A stretch of DNA of 64,000 nt from CAWUKT01 sp963923035 (GTDB lineage: Bacteria > Bacteroidota > Bacteroidia > J057 > JADKCL01). Below, piece by piece: positions 54,909 through 63,860 of this stretch (position 1 is its first letter; every line of letters begins with the position of its first letter). The stretch covers positions 1 to 64,000 of the forward strand of contig CAWUKT010000036.1 of assembly GCA_963923035.1 (NCBI GenBank). The letters run 5' to 3'. The notes beneath the pieces are model-generated. The model searched no databases. It saw only the letters and a list, made by a program, of their open reading frames with translations, and was not told the DNA's origin. A program made the position numbers and the translations under genes.

Positions 54909-55646
54909 TCATTCTTCCAGCACCGGGTATTCCAATTGCACCATAAACTCTTCTTTCCCATCCTTCTCAATGTAAAAATCGATCGGGACCTTTTTGGCAC
55001 CTTTGGGGACTTCAACAAAAAACTCATTCCATCCTTCTGCCGGGGTCACCGAACCCTTCTTCACCTTGATAGAGATATCGGGACTCTCCTTGCATTGTTC
55101 GAGGTATTGTACCATGATGCGTTGAGTGGCACCCGGCTGAAAATCTTCGACGATGGCCGTATAAGGCGTGAGGTTGTAATGCTCATTGGGAACGAGTTGG
55201 TCTTCAGGGGGGAAAAACGATTCCGAGTATTGAAGGGGATTGTCGAGGTGCTCCTGGGGGAAATTTTGTTGGAAATAGGGATCGTCGTAATCCGCCTCTA
55301 CGGTAGTGAATTGAAATTTGCCCAGCTCCGTCCACTTCCCATCGTCGGTTTCCATGAAGATAGTGACCTCTCCGCTAGGCTTTAAGGGGTGAATTTGCCA
55401 TTTGTTCCCCACAAAATGCCTGACGTGAGCATCCTCAGTGGCCCAACTGACCCGATTGGTGACGTTGCGACAGATGTCCCTCCGGTCGGTGATGGAAAAT
55501 GCGAGTTGTTGGGTAATGTCCTTGTAAATGGGGATGGGGCGTTCAATGTGGAGGAGCAGCAAATGGCCGGGATAATCCTGTGTGAGGGCGTGGGAGAAGG
55601 GAAATAGCAAAGCCAAAAGCAAGAGGAGGGTCAATTGATTTTTCAT
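54909..55646 (-). CDS. Exported protein of unknown function
   Basis: 245 residues from the ATG at 55646. A Sec signal peptide (LTLLLLLALLFPFSHALT) precedes a mixed domain with several acidic, aromatic-rich loops (EADYDDPYFQQNF, SESFFPPEDQLVP) and a C-terminal beta domain (FFVEVPKGAKKVPIDFYIEKDG). There is no lipobox or T9SS domain, so it is probably periplasmic. No family could be named. It lies 51 bp downstream of the acyl-CoA dehydrogenase gene on the same strand and may be co-transcribed. Confidence 0.68.
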   Translation of the reverse strand: MKNQLTLLLLLALLFPFSHALTQDYPGHLLLLHIERPIPIYKDITQQLAFSITDRRDICRNVTNRVSWATEDAHVRHFVGNKWQIHPLKPSGEVTIFMETDDGKWTELGKFQFTTVEADYDDPYFQQNFPQEHLDNPLQYSESFFPPEDQLVPNEHYNLTPYTAIVEDFQPGATQRIMVQYLEQCKESPDISIKVKKGSVTPAEGWNEFFVEVPKGAKKVPIDFYIEKDGKEEFMVQLEYPVLEE

Positions 55647-55697
55647 AGGGAGTTTATTGCAGAACTCCATCCGGGCATTTGGTTACACCTGATCCTG

Positions 55698-56849
55698 TCA
55701 TTTCGAGAAAAGTTTGAGGTGCTGTCGAAAAATGTTGATCCGGTGCATTTCTTCGGTCCCGCCCACAGAAATAAAGCCCAACGCATCCTGAATCAGGTGG
55801 GTTGCCATCCCCTCCTGATAACCCTCACTCCCCAACAGCGATAGCAATTCCCGGGTCCCCTTTTCCAGCGTCCTAACCCCCGTCAACTTGGCAATGGAGC
55901 CGTTTCGAATTGCCCCAGGGGAATTGTTCAGCATTTGAGCCAGGGTCCCCATCCCGACCCAACGGCTCTGCTCGAGACCGATGATCGTCTCCACAATTTT
56001 GGCCTGTACATATTGGTGATCGGCCAATGGACGTCGGCCAGATTCCCGATGTTGAATGAAATCCAAGGCCTGATTCAAGAGGGGAGTGAGCAGTGCGGCG
56101 CCCATCCATCCATAGTAGACGCGGTCAATCCCCACGATGTGCATGAGGGCGCGAATGCCCTGTCCGGGCGCTCCTAAGACATTTTCCTCTGAGAGTGGAA
56201 GGTTCTCAAATTCAAGGCTTCCTGTGGGAATGGTCCGGTTCCCGAGCTTTTGATCGGGCGTGGAGCGGCGAATGTAGGCGTGGTGAGAGGGATCAAGGAC
56301 AAACAAGGTGATGTCTCGCTTTCCGAGGTGGGGGAGGCGTCCCATGACGAACAACAGGTCAGCGGTGGGAGCGTGGGCAATGTTCCATTTGTCCCCATTG
56401 AGCAGCCATTGACCCTCCGAGGGATGGGCGGCAGTTTTCAGGTTTCCTGTATCCGAGCCCGAGTGCCGCTCGGCAATGCAGGTTGCGGTCAGGGCCCCTT
56501 CCTGGAGCATGGGAAAGTACTTTTCCTTTTGGGACTCGGAATCCGCCTGGCTGAGGCCGTGGATGATCCCAGCTTGAGCGATGAGACTCAATAGGAACCC
56601 TCCATCCGCGCAATTTTCGGCGATTCCTTCCAAGGCCGCCGTAAAATCCCACCAGGCCGGCTGACGGCCGGAAAACCGCTCCGGCAAAATCATTTCCCAC
56701 AATCCCTGCTCCACCATCAGCTCCCAACCCTCCCGGTCAAATTGATTGGCTCGACTGAGTTCCTGCGCCCGAACGGCAATTTTTGACGCCGCAATGGCTC
56801 CAAAATGAGACTTTAGGTGCTCCTGGTGATCGTTCCATCCGATTTGCAT
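55698..56849 (-). CDS. Acyl-CoA dehydrogenase family protein
   Basis: 383 residues from the ATG at 56849 (56864 is also possible). An N-terminal helical domain with IAENCADGGFLLSLIAQAGI is followed by the FAD-binding middle domain (TATCIAERHSGSDTGNLKT, WLLNGDKWNIAHA). The C-terminal helical domain holds the REL(L)-like segment and GTEEMHRINIFRQH. It should oxidise an acyl-CoA or acyl-carrier thioester and pass electrons to ETF; the substrate class is not evident. No other beta-oxidation genes are adjacent. Confidence 0.88.
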   Translation of the reverse strand: MQIGWNDHQEHLKSHFGAIAASKIAVRAQELSRANQFDREGWELMVEQGLWEMILPERFSGRQPAWWDFTAALEGIAENCADGGFLLSLIAQAGIIHGLSQADSESQKEKYFPMLQEGALTATCIAERHSGSDTGNLKTAAHPSEGQWLLNGDKWNIAHAPTADLLFVMGRLPHLGKRDITLFVLDPSHHAYIRRSTPDQKLGNRTIPTGSLEFENLPLSEENVLGAPGQGIRALMHIVGIDRVYYGWMGAALLTPLLNQALDFIQHRESGRRPLADHQYVQAKIVETIIGLEQSRWVGMGTLAQMLNNSPGAIRNGSIAKLTGVRTLEKGTRELLSLLGSEGYQEGMATHLIQDALGFISVGGTEEMHRINIFRQHLKLFSK

Positions 56850-56992
56850 GGGATAAATATACAAGGACTTCCGAAATGACGATTAAGCCAATGGAAGGGC
56901 GCAATAAAAAATAGAATTTTGCGAAACATCGAGGAAAGACGCGCGTATATACCTTTAAACATATCGATCACCAGTAATTGAAGGGAGGAAAT

Positions 56993-57775
56993 GTGAGGAG
57001 AAGAATTACTCGTTCCATTCAAAATTCATTGTTCATTCGCGTATTGGGGCAGAGCCTGTTCCCAACCATGCTATTGTATATGGGCAAAGAGCAAGGCCTG
57101 GGAAGTGTATTAACCCAAGTGGGGATTCACGTTGAAGACGGAAAGCTGGAGCTGATCCAGCTGGGAATGTTCTTTGCGGGCCTCGTGTGGACAGGGATGG
57201 TGCTACCAATAAAATACGAACGGGCTCGGTCCCAGCTGGAAATGAAGGACCGTCTGATTGAAGAATTGCTCGAGGAACATCGCCATTCCTTGGTAAATGT
57301 CTTGAGAGAGCGGATTCGAATGCCTGCGCACCGAATCTTTACCCGATTATTTTTCCCCCGGACCAAGCGGATAAAGGGATTTAGAAGGGGGACCGAATTG
57401 GTCAGCGAAGAAATTCCAGGATTGACGGACAAGACATCGAGTGGGAAATTGATCTTTGGGGTTGATCCTGTTGTGGAAGGCATTGTAGGACAGGCCTATT
57501 TAGAAGGAAAAATTCTAATAGACTTTGATGCGGGAAATGTCGAGAAGCACAACCTCAATCCAGCCCAGGAATTAAAAATCGGAGCCGTCCAGTTTTGTGC
57601 TGCAGTCCCAATTTTTGATGAAGATTCCAATGAGAATATCATTGGAGTGATGTCCCTCGATTCTGAAGAACTCATCAATTCGGCTGAACTCAGTAAGGAG
57701 CAAAGGGAAGAGTTGGAACATTTCCTGAAATATTACGGTGGGATTTTTACATATTTCCTAAAAAAAGTAGGATAA
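56993..57775 (+). CDS. GAF-domain protein with N-terminal membrane region
   Basis: 260 residues if started at the GTG at 56993, which is preceded by a good GGAGG at 6 bp; a TTG at 56978 is the alternative. The N-terminus has two hydrophobic stretches (LFPTMLLYMG; LGMFFAGLVWTGMVLPI) and a charged helix. A GAF-like sensing domain follows (GIVGQAYLEGKILIDF, QFCAAVPIFDEDSNENIIGVMSLDSEE). No output domain, so it may be a small-molecule or redox sensor acting through partners. The next small gene lies 17 bp downstream. Confidence 0.72.
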   Translation: MRRRITRSIQNSLFIRVLGQSLFPTMLLYMGKEQGLGSVLTQVGIHVEDGKLELIQLGMFFAGLVWTGMVLPIKYERARSQLEMKDRLIEELLEEHRHSLVNVLRERIRMPAHRIFTRLFFPRTKRIKGFRRGTELVSEEIPGLTDKTSSGKLIFGVDPVVEGIVGQAYLEGKILIDFDAGNVEKHNLNPAQELKIGAVQFCAAVPIFDEDSNENIIGVMSLDSEELINSAELSKEQREELEHFLKYYGGIFTYFLKKVG

Positions 57776-57792
57776 ATGGGTTAATTTTAATC

Positions 57793-57951
57793 ATGGAAAA
57801 GAAGAAGAAGGAAGTGGTGAAGGATCGGGCTAGGCTGGATCTTTCCCGGTTTGAGGAGTTCGAGCGGAGACTCGGAGTTAGTCAGCGGAGGTTTTCCAGG
57901 GTATTGCCGTATTGGAAGTCATATAGGGATGTTGAGGTGGAGGTGATTTAA
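57793..57951 (+). CDS. Small basic protein (52 residues)
   Basis: A frame MEKKKKEVVKDRARLDL through FSRVLPYWKSYRDVEV, too short to be scored as a normal gene but with strongly protein-like charge pattern and no rare codons. It follows the GAF gene by 17 bp, probably in the same transcript. Its FEEFERRLGVSQRRFSRVL segment loosely resembles a truncated HTH; no function is assigned. Confidence 0.5.
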   Translation: MEKKKKEVVKDRARLDLSRFEEFERRLGVSQRRFSRVLPYWKSYRDVEVEVI

Positions 57952-58135
57952 GCTCGGTCTTGACATTCGGTTAGGCCCTGCCTGGCCTGACGGATGGTAT
58001 ACTCGTTCTTAGAATTGATTTGGCGACAAAGCATATACAGACAAGGCTAAGAATACATCTGAAAAGCCTGTTTGAAGGCTAAATCTGCTATTTTCTTGGT
58101 TAGGTTTAAGAAAATAGTCCCGTATATTTGCCGCT

Positions 58136-59110
58136 ATGGATCTATCAATTGTGGTACCCGCTTACAACGAGGATGAGTCGCTTCGGGAATTGCTTCAGGA
58201 AGTGTCAGAAGTAACGGAGCGTGAGGGCTATGATTGGGAGATTATCTTCATTGATGACGGAAGTACCGACAAGACGTGGGAGGTAATCGAAGAATTGCAT
58301 GCCCAAAGTCCGCGGGTCCGCGGGATCAGATTCCAAAGGAATTACGGGAAAGCAGCCGCTCTCCACACTGGATTTCAGGCTACCCGAGGCCGGGTGGTCA
58401 TTACGATGGATGCCGATCTGCAGGATCGGCCTCAGCACATTCCAGAATTCTACAAGATGATTGTAGAAGATGGCTACGACTTGGTTTCCGGCTGGAAACA
58501 GAAGCGGAAAGATCCCATTACCAAGACCATTCCTACCAAGCTCTACAATGGAGTCAACCGAATGGTCTCCGGCATCAAGCTCCATGACCAGAACTGTGGA
58601 TTTAAGTCCTACCGCGCCGAAGTCGTCAAGACGGTAGAAGTCTACGGCGATATGCACCGGTACATTCCAGTCATCGCCAAAGCCGCTGGATTTGGCAAAA
58701 TTGGGGAGCTCAAAGTCGAACACATCGCCCGGAAATACGGGAAGACCAAGTACGGTTGGAACCGTTTCGTCAATGGCCTATTGGATCTGTTGACAATCAC
58801 CTTCCTGACCCGATACGGAAAGCGTCCCATGCACTTCTTCGGGTTCTGGGCTTTGATCTTGATCCTCGCCGGAGGCGGCGTCCTGGGATATCTCTATGTG
58901 CGGAAGTTCCTCGGCGAAGTCGGAGTCATCGAGAACTACTACATCAGTGACCGGATTCCGGCCCTATTCTTTGGGTCGACCACCGTCTTGCTGGGAACCC
59001 TCCTGCTATTTACCGGCCTGTTGGCTGAATTGATCGGTCGGAGTTCCGCGACCCGGAACGAATACCTCGTGTCCATTGAATTGGATCGGGACGATCCCAA
59101 CCAGAAATGA
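58136..59110 (+). CDS. GT2 glycosyltransferase with two C-terminal membrane helices
   Basis: 324 residues. The GT-A domain has VVPAYNEDESLRELL, FIDDGSTDKTWEV, RNYGKAAALHTGF and the D-x-D-type MDADLQDRP. Two transmembrane helices (HFFGFWALILILAGGGVLGY; ALFFGSTTVLLGTLLLFTGLL) match DPM1/GtrB-type enzymes that transfer a sugar to a polyprenyl phosphate. Its stop overlaps the gmhA start by 4 nt, forming a three-gene operon with gmhA and the phosphatase, so the product may be used with heptose-containing surface glycans. Confidence 0.9.
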   Translation: MDLSIVVPAYNEDESLRELLQEVSEVTEREGYDWEIIFIDDGSTDKTWEVIEELHAQSPRVRGIRFQRNYGKAAALHTGFQATRGRVVITMDADLQDRPQHIPEFYKMIVEDGYDLVSGWKQKRKDPITKTIPTKLYNGVNRMVSGIKLHDQNCGFKSYRAEVVKTVEVYGDMHRYIPVIAKAAGFGKIGELKVEHIARKYGKTKYGWNRFVNGLLDLLTITFLTRYGKRPMHFFGFWALILILAGGGVLGYLYVRKFLGEVGVIENYYISDRIPALFFGSTTVLLGTLLLFTGLLAELIGRSSATRNEYLVSIELDRDDPNQK

Positions 59111-59709
59111 CCACTGGAGATATACATATCACCCGTAGAGCGCTGGAAGAATCTATCCAGATTCGCCAGGAAATCCTGGCCAACTTCCAACTGATCGAAA
59201 CTCTGGAAGAGTTGTCGGTACAGTTGGTGGAAGCCTACCGCCTAGGCGGAAAAGCCCTCTTCTGCGGAAACGGAGGCTCAGCCTCCGACGCCCAGCACAT
59301 CGCAGCCGAACTCTCCGGACGATTCCTGTTTGATCGGGAGCCGCTCTTCGCGGAAGCCTTGCATGTCAATACTTCGTACTTGACCGCAGTGGCCAACGAT
59401 TATGGCTACGACGAAGTCTATGACCGCGCCATTCGCGCGATGGGAAGGCAAGGAGACTTTCTATTCGGATTCTCTACCAGTGGAAACTCTGAGAATGTTG
59501 TGCGGGCGCTCAAGCGCGCAAGGGAAATCGGAATGGTAACCGTGGCCCTCACCGGTAAAGAGGGCGGAAAAATGGCTGAATACGCAGATTTCCTGCTCAA
59601 TGTCCCCAGCCATGCGACCCCAAGGATTCAGGAGGTTCACATTCAGTTGGGCCACTGCATTTGTGAAATAGTTGAAATGATGCTCTTCAAAGCTCCGAGC
59701 CATGGATAA
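59107..59709 (+). CDS. gmhA: Sedoheptulose 7-phosphate isomerase
   Basis: A 200-residue SIS-domain isomerase. FCGNGGSASDAQHIAAELSGRF is the GmhA phosphate- and metal-binding segment; GFSTSGNSENVVRAL and IQEVHIQLGHCICEIVE contribute the remaining sites, including Glu/His residues. It converts sedoheptulose 7-phosphate to glycero-manno-heptose 7-phosphate, the first step to ADP-heptose for lipopolysaccharide or capsule. It overlaps both neighbours by a few bases, so the three genes are translated together. Confidence 0.9.
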   Translation: MTTGDIHITRRALEESIQIRQEILANFQLIETLEELSVQLVEAYRLGGKALFCGNGGSASDAQHIAAELSGRFLFDREPLFAEALHVNTSYLTAVANDYGYDEVYDRAIRAMGRQGDFLFGFSTSGNSENVVRALKRAREIGMVTVALTGKEGGKMAEYADFLLNVPSHATPRIQEVHIQLGHCICEIVEMMLFKAPSHG

Positions 59710-60247
59710 AGAAATGCTACAAAATAACGTCAAGGCCGGGGGATGGACGATTTTCCTCGACCGGGACGGAGTGGTGAACAAGCGGAAATACGCCAGCTAC
59801 GTGATGAATCGGTCAGAATTTGAATTCCTCCCTGGGGTACTGGACGCCTTAGTCGAGTTTTCGAAGTACGCCGAGAAGATTGTTGTAGTCACCAATCAAC
59901 GTGGAATTGCTCGGCAATTGATGACTGAGGAGGATTTGGCAGATATCCACGCCTATTTCCTGGAGGAAGTCGAGAAAGCAGGGGCCCGGATCGACCGTAT
60001 TTATCACTGTCCCGACGATCGAAATTCCGGGAGTACCTGTCGCAAACCCCACCCCGGGATGGCCGAGCAGGCCCAGAAAGATTTCCCTTCCATTCAATTT
60101 TTCCGCTCCATCATGTTTGGCGACAGCATGACCGACATGCAAATGGGACGGTTGCTGGGGATGAGATGCGTACTAATCGGGTCCGAGCGCATTCCGGAAG
60201 CCTTGTATGATTTCAAATTGAAGCAACTGGCGGATTTTTGGAACTGA
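59702..60247 (+). CDS. HAD-IIIA phosphatase (heptose bisphosphatase-like)
   Basis: A 181-residue HAD hydrolase: motif I FLDRDGVVN (Asp20, Asp22), motif II VVTNQRGI, the CRKPHPGM segment and motif IV MFGDSMTDMQMG. This is the GmhB type, which removes the 7-phosphate of heptose 1,7-bisphosphate. The zinc loop typical of E. coli GmhB (four Cys/His ligands) is reduced here to YHCPDD and CRKP, so zinc binding is uncertain. Its position after gmhA supports the heptose role. The N-terminal ATG at 59702 overlaps the gmhA stop. Confidence 0.85.
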   Translation: MDKEMLQNNVKAGGWTIFLDRDGVVNKRKYASYVMNRSEFEFLPGVLDALVEFSKYAEKIVVVTNQRGIARQLMTEEDLADIHAYFLEEVEKAGARIDRIYHCPDDRNSGSTCRKPHPGMAEQAQKDFPSIQFFRSIMFGDSMTDMQMGRLLGMRCVLIGSERIPEALYDFKLKQLADFWN

Positions 60248-60332
60248 TTGATTTGGTGTATATTAAAAGGTAATCAACTGCAATTTTTGAATCGGCTTTC
60301 AATTCTTACTCCTTTCACCAACCCTTCAGTGT

Positions 60333-61262
60333 ATGTTTTCCCTGCATTCAAATCACCTGGAACGCCTTTGCAAACTCAATTCATTTCCAGTTCCCAGCGA
60401 TGAACTCGTGGTATTTGGCATTCGGGGCTGTCTGCCGGCCATTGACGATGCCCACGACTTCGCCGTGTCCCATCCCGTGGAGATGACTCCCATCAATTAC
60501 CGCAATCCCCGCTGCACCTTGATCCTATGGCGCCCCGGAGAAGGCACCTTTGCCGTTTTCCCCGGCAGTACAATTCCCAGCATCAACAATATCCGACGGG
60601 CCCGTTTGCGGGATGGTCGCGGCGCCAATCGTCTGATGCCCTGCCGCTTGGACGGATACTTCAAGGGCCGCCATAAGCACAATGGCCCCACCGGACACAA
60701 TGCCCTCCGGAACCACGATAAGTTGCCCGTGCGGCGGACCACCAACGATTTGCTGTACAACAACCTCGACGAAGTCGAAACCGATGCGACCACCCCTCAA
60801 TTTGACAATATCCACGCGGGATGGTGTGGGGGGCTAAACAAGCCCTACGACAGCGCGGGATGTCAGGTGCTGATGGGATACCCCAAGTGCCCCCGCCGCG
60901 ACAACCGCGACAATACCGGACCCTGGAAAGCATTTGTCGAAGCTGCATACCATAGCAGCCAGACGAATTTTACCTATACCCTGCTCAACAGCCGCGATTA
61001 TCGTAAAGTCGCTGTTTCCCAGGGCCATCCACTTTTTGCCCGACTCCGGTTTGGATCCGAAGGCGAGTTGGTTGAGAAAGTACAACGTGCCCTCCAGAAC
61101 CACGGCCACTATCAAAACCACGGAGTGGACGGGAAATTTAAAATGGGGACCCTGGAAGCGGTACTCGATTTCCAGGAACAAAAACTTGGCCCGGCGGCCG
61201 ATGACGGCGTCATTGGCCCCCAAACGGCGCAAATGCTGGGCGTAGATTGGCCCACGATTTGA
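60333..61262 (+). CDS. Peptidoglycan-binding domain protein
   Basis: 309 residues with no signal peptide. The N-terminal ~215 residues form an unassigned domain (VVFGIRGCLPA, DNIHAGWCGGLNKPYDSAGCQVLMG) that looks like a hydrolase or L,D-transpeptidase-like fold. The Ser-Ala-Gly-Cys-Gln-Val context resembles cell-wall enzymes but is not decisive. The C-terminal ~70 residues are a PG_binding_1 domain (LVEKVQRALQNHGHY, DGKFKMGTLEAVLDFQ, GVIGPQTAQML). Such domains bind peptidoglycan or are used by phage-like enzymes. Function remains open. Confidence 0.7.
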   Translation: MFSLHSNHLERLCKLNSFPVPSDELVVFGIRGCLPAIDDAHDFAVSHPVEMTPINYRNPRCTLILWRPGEGTFAVFPGSTIPSINNIRRARLRDGRGANRLMPCRLDGYFKGRHKHNGPTGHNALRNHDKLPVRRTTNDLLYNNLDEVETDATTPQFDNIHAGWCGGLNKPYDSAGCQVLMGYPKCPRRDNRDNTGPWKAFVEAAYHSSQTNFTYTLLNSRDYRKVAVSQGHPLFARLRFGSEGELVEKVQRALQNHGHYQNHGVDGKFKMGTLEAVLDFQEQKLGPAADDGVIGPQTAQMLGVDWPTI

Positions 61263-61274
61263 TATATTTGCCGT

Positions 61275-61916
61275 ATGAAATGGATGTTGATCCTGATTTG
61301 GCTACCCTCCGGTTTCCTCTGGGGCCAGCTGACCGCACCCTCCCAGGAGCGGGTAGAATCACTGGAGAATAGCCCCGCCCGCCAACGGTTGAATGAAATT
61401 CAGCCCTACAAACCGACGGTTCGGCGTTCCCGCCGGGTAGCAACCCGGGAGCTAGAGACCCAGATCAAGGACGCCGAAGCCCAACTGGCGCTGGCGGAGA
61501 AGGTCATGAGGAGCGAGGAGAAGAAAATGGAGTCCAAAGCGGACGACGCCTGGACGGCGGAGCAATTGGCGGCGGCCGAACGCTCCATTGAGCAGCTGGA
61601 GGAGGTCCTGGATGGAGCGCGAGAGCAATTGGCGGTGGCCAAGGTAGAGGAAGCGAAGGTGCAGTCCTTCTTTGCCCGGGAAAAAGCTGCGGGCCGGGTG
61701 GCCCGGAATGTAGACGGAGAAAAGGATGAGGAGGATGACGAAGAAGATGAAGACGGTGAAGAAGAAGGGGAGGGGGGAGCCAACGAGGACCAAGCTACGC
61801 CCGGCAATGCCAAGCCCAGTCCCGGCAAGAGCCGGGGGCGCAGTCGGGGAGAGGCGCCAGCCAAAGCCACTCCCGAGCCCGACGTTGATCAGGAAACCGA
61901 TGACGACGAGGATTGA
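61275..61916 (+). CDS. Exported coiled-coil protein with acidic tail
   Basis: 213 residues: signal peptide (MLILIWLPSGFLWGQ), then a long charged coiled coil (about residues 55-130: IKDAEAQLALAEKVMRSEEK, IEQLEEVLDGAREQLA). The tail consists of an almost pure Asp/Glu stretch and a Pro/Ser/Lys-rich end (DQETDDDED). The low-complexity tail might bind cations or a basic partner. It lies 12 bp after the peptidoglycan-binding gene, probably in the same transcript. No family was recognised. Confidence 0.68.
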   Translation: MKWMLILIWLPSGFLWGQLTAPSQERVESLENSPARQRLNEIQPYKPTVRRSRRVATRELETQIKDAEAQLALAEKVMRSEEKKMESKADDAWTAEQLAAAERSIEQLEEVLDGAREQLAVAKVEEAKVQSFFAREKAAGRVARNVDGEKDEEDDEEDEDGEEEGEGGANEDQATPGNAKPSPGKSRGRSRGEAPAKATPEPDVDQETDDDED

Positions 61917-61945
61917 CTGTTGATTCATTTCCCTAATTTTACCGC

Positions 61946-62416
61946 ATGAAATACCTCTTCCTGGCCGCAATGGTCCTGCCTTGGGCCCTGTTTTCCTGCA
62001 AACCCACTCAAGGAACCGACCTCAGTAACAACGACATCGTAGGAGCCTGGCAAACCCAGGAAGTCGAAGTGACCCTGCGGAGCATCAACAATTCCCGCAA
62101 GGACAGCAGTTTCACCATCGACCAGATGGCGATGGAACAATCGACGGGCACCCGCCCCGCCACCACCTTTATCCAGGCCGACGGGAGCTACCGCGACGAG
62201 GTCCGCAACACGGAAGGGAAACTCATCAAGGAAAACAAAGGCTATTGGCACCTCAATTCCGACTCTCTGTATATCCGGATGGCCTCGCAAACCCAGGGAG
62301 AAATGCGGTTTGGGATCGAACAGAAGGGAAATAAAATGCAACTCACCAATCGGATCGATTGGGATGTGGATGGCCAAAAGGACGATGAAATGGTCGTCAA
62401 ATTACGACGGGAATAG
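61946..62416 (+). CDS. Lipocalin-like lipoprotein
   Basis: 156 residues with signal peptide and lipobox LFSC. The small beta-rich domain starts IVGAWQTQEVEV and ends NRIDWDVDGQKDDEMVVKL, which fits lipocalin-like lipoproteins of Bacteroidota (the GAW/GTW motif at the first strand). Probably membrane-attached in the periplasm. The ligand is unknown. The gene is 29 bp downstream of the coiled-coil protein gene. Confidence 0.72.
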   Translation: MKYLFLAAMVLPWALFSCKPTQGTDLSNNDIVGAWQTQEVEVTLRSINNSRKDSSFTIDQMAMEQSTGTRPATTFIQADGSYRDEVRNTEGKLIKENKGYWHLNSDSLYIRMASQTQGEMRFGIEQKGNKMQLTNRIDWDVDGQKDDEMVVKLRRE

Positions 62417-62421
62417 ACCGC

Positions 62422-63768
62422 TTACAGGCTCCGCGCCAACCGGAACCCGGCGTGCTGGAGAAATCCGCGGCGGAACCACAGCCGGTAGTACTTCGAAGCG
62501 CTCGTTCCCCCCGATGCCCAGGCCCCGCCCAGCATCATGGCATGCTCTGAATCCATGAATGGCTCCGAAAAATCCTCGTACCACGGGTGCACCTTGAATC
62601 CGGGCAATGGGTAATGGTCCTGGTCAATCCAGTCCCAAACATTGCCGTAGAGATCGTAAACGCCCTTGGGACAAGTGGCCTGCCCGAAGAATCCCACCGG
62701 GGTGGGGGACCCAAACAGCACATTCAGGTTGTGGAAATCACAAAACATCGGATCTCCATTCGTTTCGGGAACATTGCGACTCGCCCATTTCCATTCCCCC
62801 TCTGACATCAGCCGGTAACCCTCGCCCTTCCACTGGCAATAGGCCAGTGCCTCGTGCAGGCATACCTCAGCCGGCCAGGACATCGGCAGCGGCAGTTCGT
62901 CAAACATGGCGCGGTACTGGAATTCTCCATCCCGTTCCCCCCAGAAGGAGGGAGCCGACAATGCTTTTTTCTCCTTCCACGCCCAGCCCTCATCCGTCCA
63001 CAGGTCCCGTTGGCCGTAGCCACCGGCCTGGACAAATTCGAGGAACTCCGCGTTGGTCACCATGGTATTCCCGATCTCAAAGGGAGCGACCGAAACGGTC
63101 AGGGAGCCATATTCATTGTCCCAGCCGTAGCTGGGAAAGTCCGTGGGCTTGCCCAATTCGATGGTGCCGCCTTCAAATCCAACCATTTCGAAGCCAGGCG
63201 GATTGAATTCAGTGGGCGCATACTGCCAATTGCTCGGGCGCTCGAGGTAATCGGCGGGATATTGCCGCATCAGCACCGAGGAAGTCTCAAAGTGGATCCG
63301 CTCGTGTTCCAGCCCCATGTGGAGGGCCCACAAAGGAGTGTCCTGAGCGGGATCGGGGACAATTGCCACCGTCTCCAAAACCTCCAACACCGTTTCCTGT
63401 ACCGCTTTCCGATACGCCCAGACATCCTCCAGCACCGGCCAATCAATGCCTTTTTCCAGGTCATCTGATTTTTCCGGATCCACTCCCACCGCAAACAACA
63501 CCTCATAGCGCTCATTCAGCCCCTTTTCCAAGGCCCCGCTGAGCTTCAACTTGTTGATGTAAAAAGCCGCCGTATGCCCCAGGTAGAACACCAGAGGGTG
63601 GCGCAGCGGGTCCGGTGCTTCATAGAAGTACTCCTCCTTGCGGATGCTCCGCAGAAGTTGCTCGTAGAGATCCCATGTATTGAGGAAATAAGCCTTCAAA
63701 TCTTCCCGCTGGCACTGATCAAACCTCAGTGGCGGAAGGCTCAGGGTAGAGTGTTGAATGGTATGCAT
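62422..63768 (-). CDS. OvoA-type 5-histidylcysteine sulfoxide synthase (without methyltransferase)
   Basis: 448 residues. The N-terminal DinB-like domain has the iron ligands His65 (YLGHTAAFY) and H155-x3-H159 (EHERIHFETSSVL). The C-terminal formylglycine-generating-enzyme-like domain contains AEFLEFVQAGGY, MSEGEWKWASRNVPE, VYDLYGNVWDWI and GGAWASGGTSASKYYRLWFRRGF. This is the OvoA/EgtB layout, and FYINKL plus LETSS-like motifs favour OvoA (ovothiol) over EgtB. The C-terminal SAM methyltransferase of full-length OvoA (~700 residues) is absent, so methylation would need another protein. A cytosolic non-heme-iron enzyme is expected. Confidence 0.78.
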   Translation of the reverse strand: MHTIQHSTLSLPPLRFDQCQREDLKAYFLNTWDLYEQLLRSIRKEEYFYEAPDPLRHPLVFYLGHTAAFYINKLKLSGALEKGLNERYEVLFAVGVDPEKSDDLEKGIDWPVLEDVWAYRKAVQETVLEVLETVAIVPDPAQDTPLWALHMGLEHERIHFETSSVLMRQYPADYLERPSNWQYAPTEFNPPGFEMVGFEGGTIELGKPTDFPSYGWDNEYGSLTVSVAPFEIGNTMVTNAEFLEFVQAGGYGQRDLWTDEGWAWKEKKALSAPSFWGERDGEFQYRAMFDELPLPMSWPAEVCLHEALAYCQWKGEGYRLMSEGEWKWASRNVPETNGDPMFCDFHNLNVLFGSPTPVGFFGQATCPKGVYDLYGNVWDWIDQDHYPLPGFKVHPWYEDFSEPFMDSEHAMMLGGAWASGGTSASKYYRLWFRRGFLQHAGFRLARSL

Positions 63769-63860
63769 CCTTCGATGGAAAATGTATGATCAAAAATAAG
63801 GATTTCACACTATTTCCCAAGGATGAGTTTGGCCCGATAAGGACATTGACAAAGATCAGC

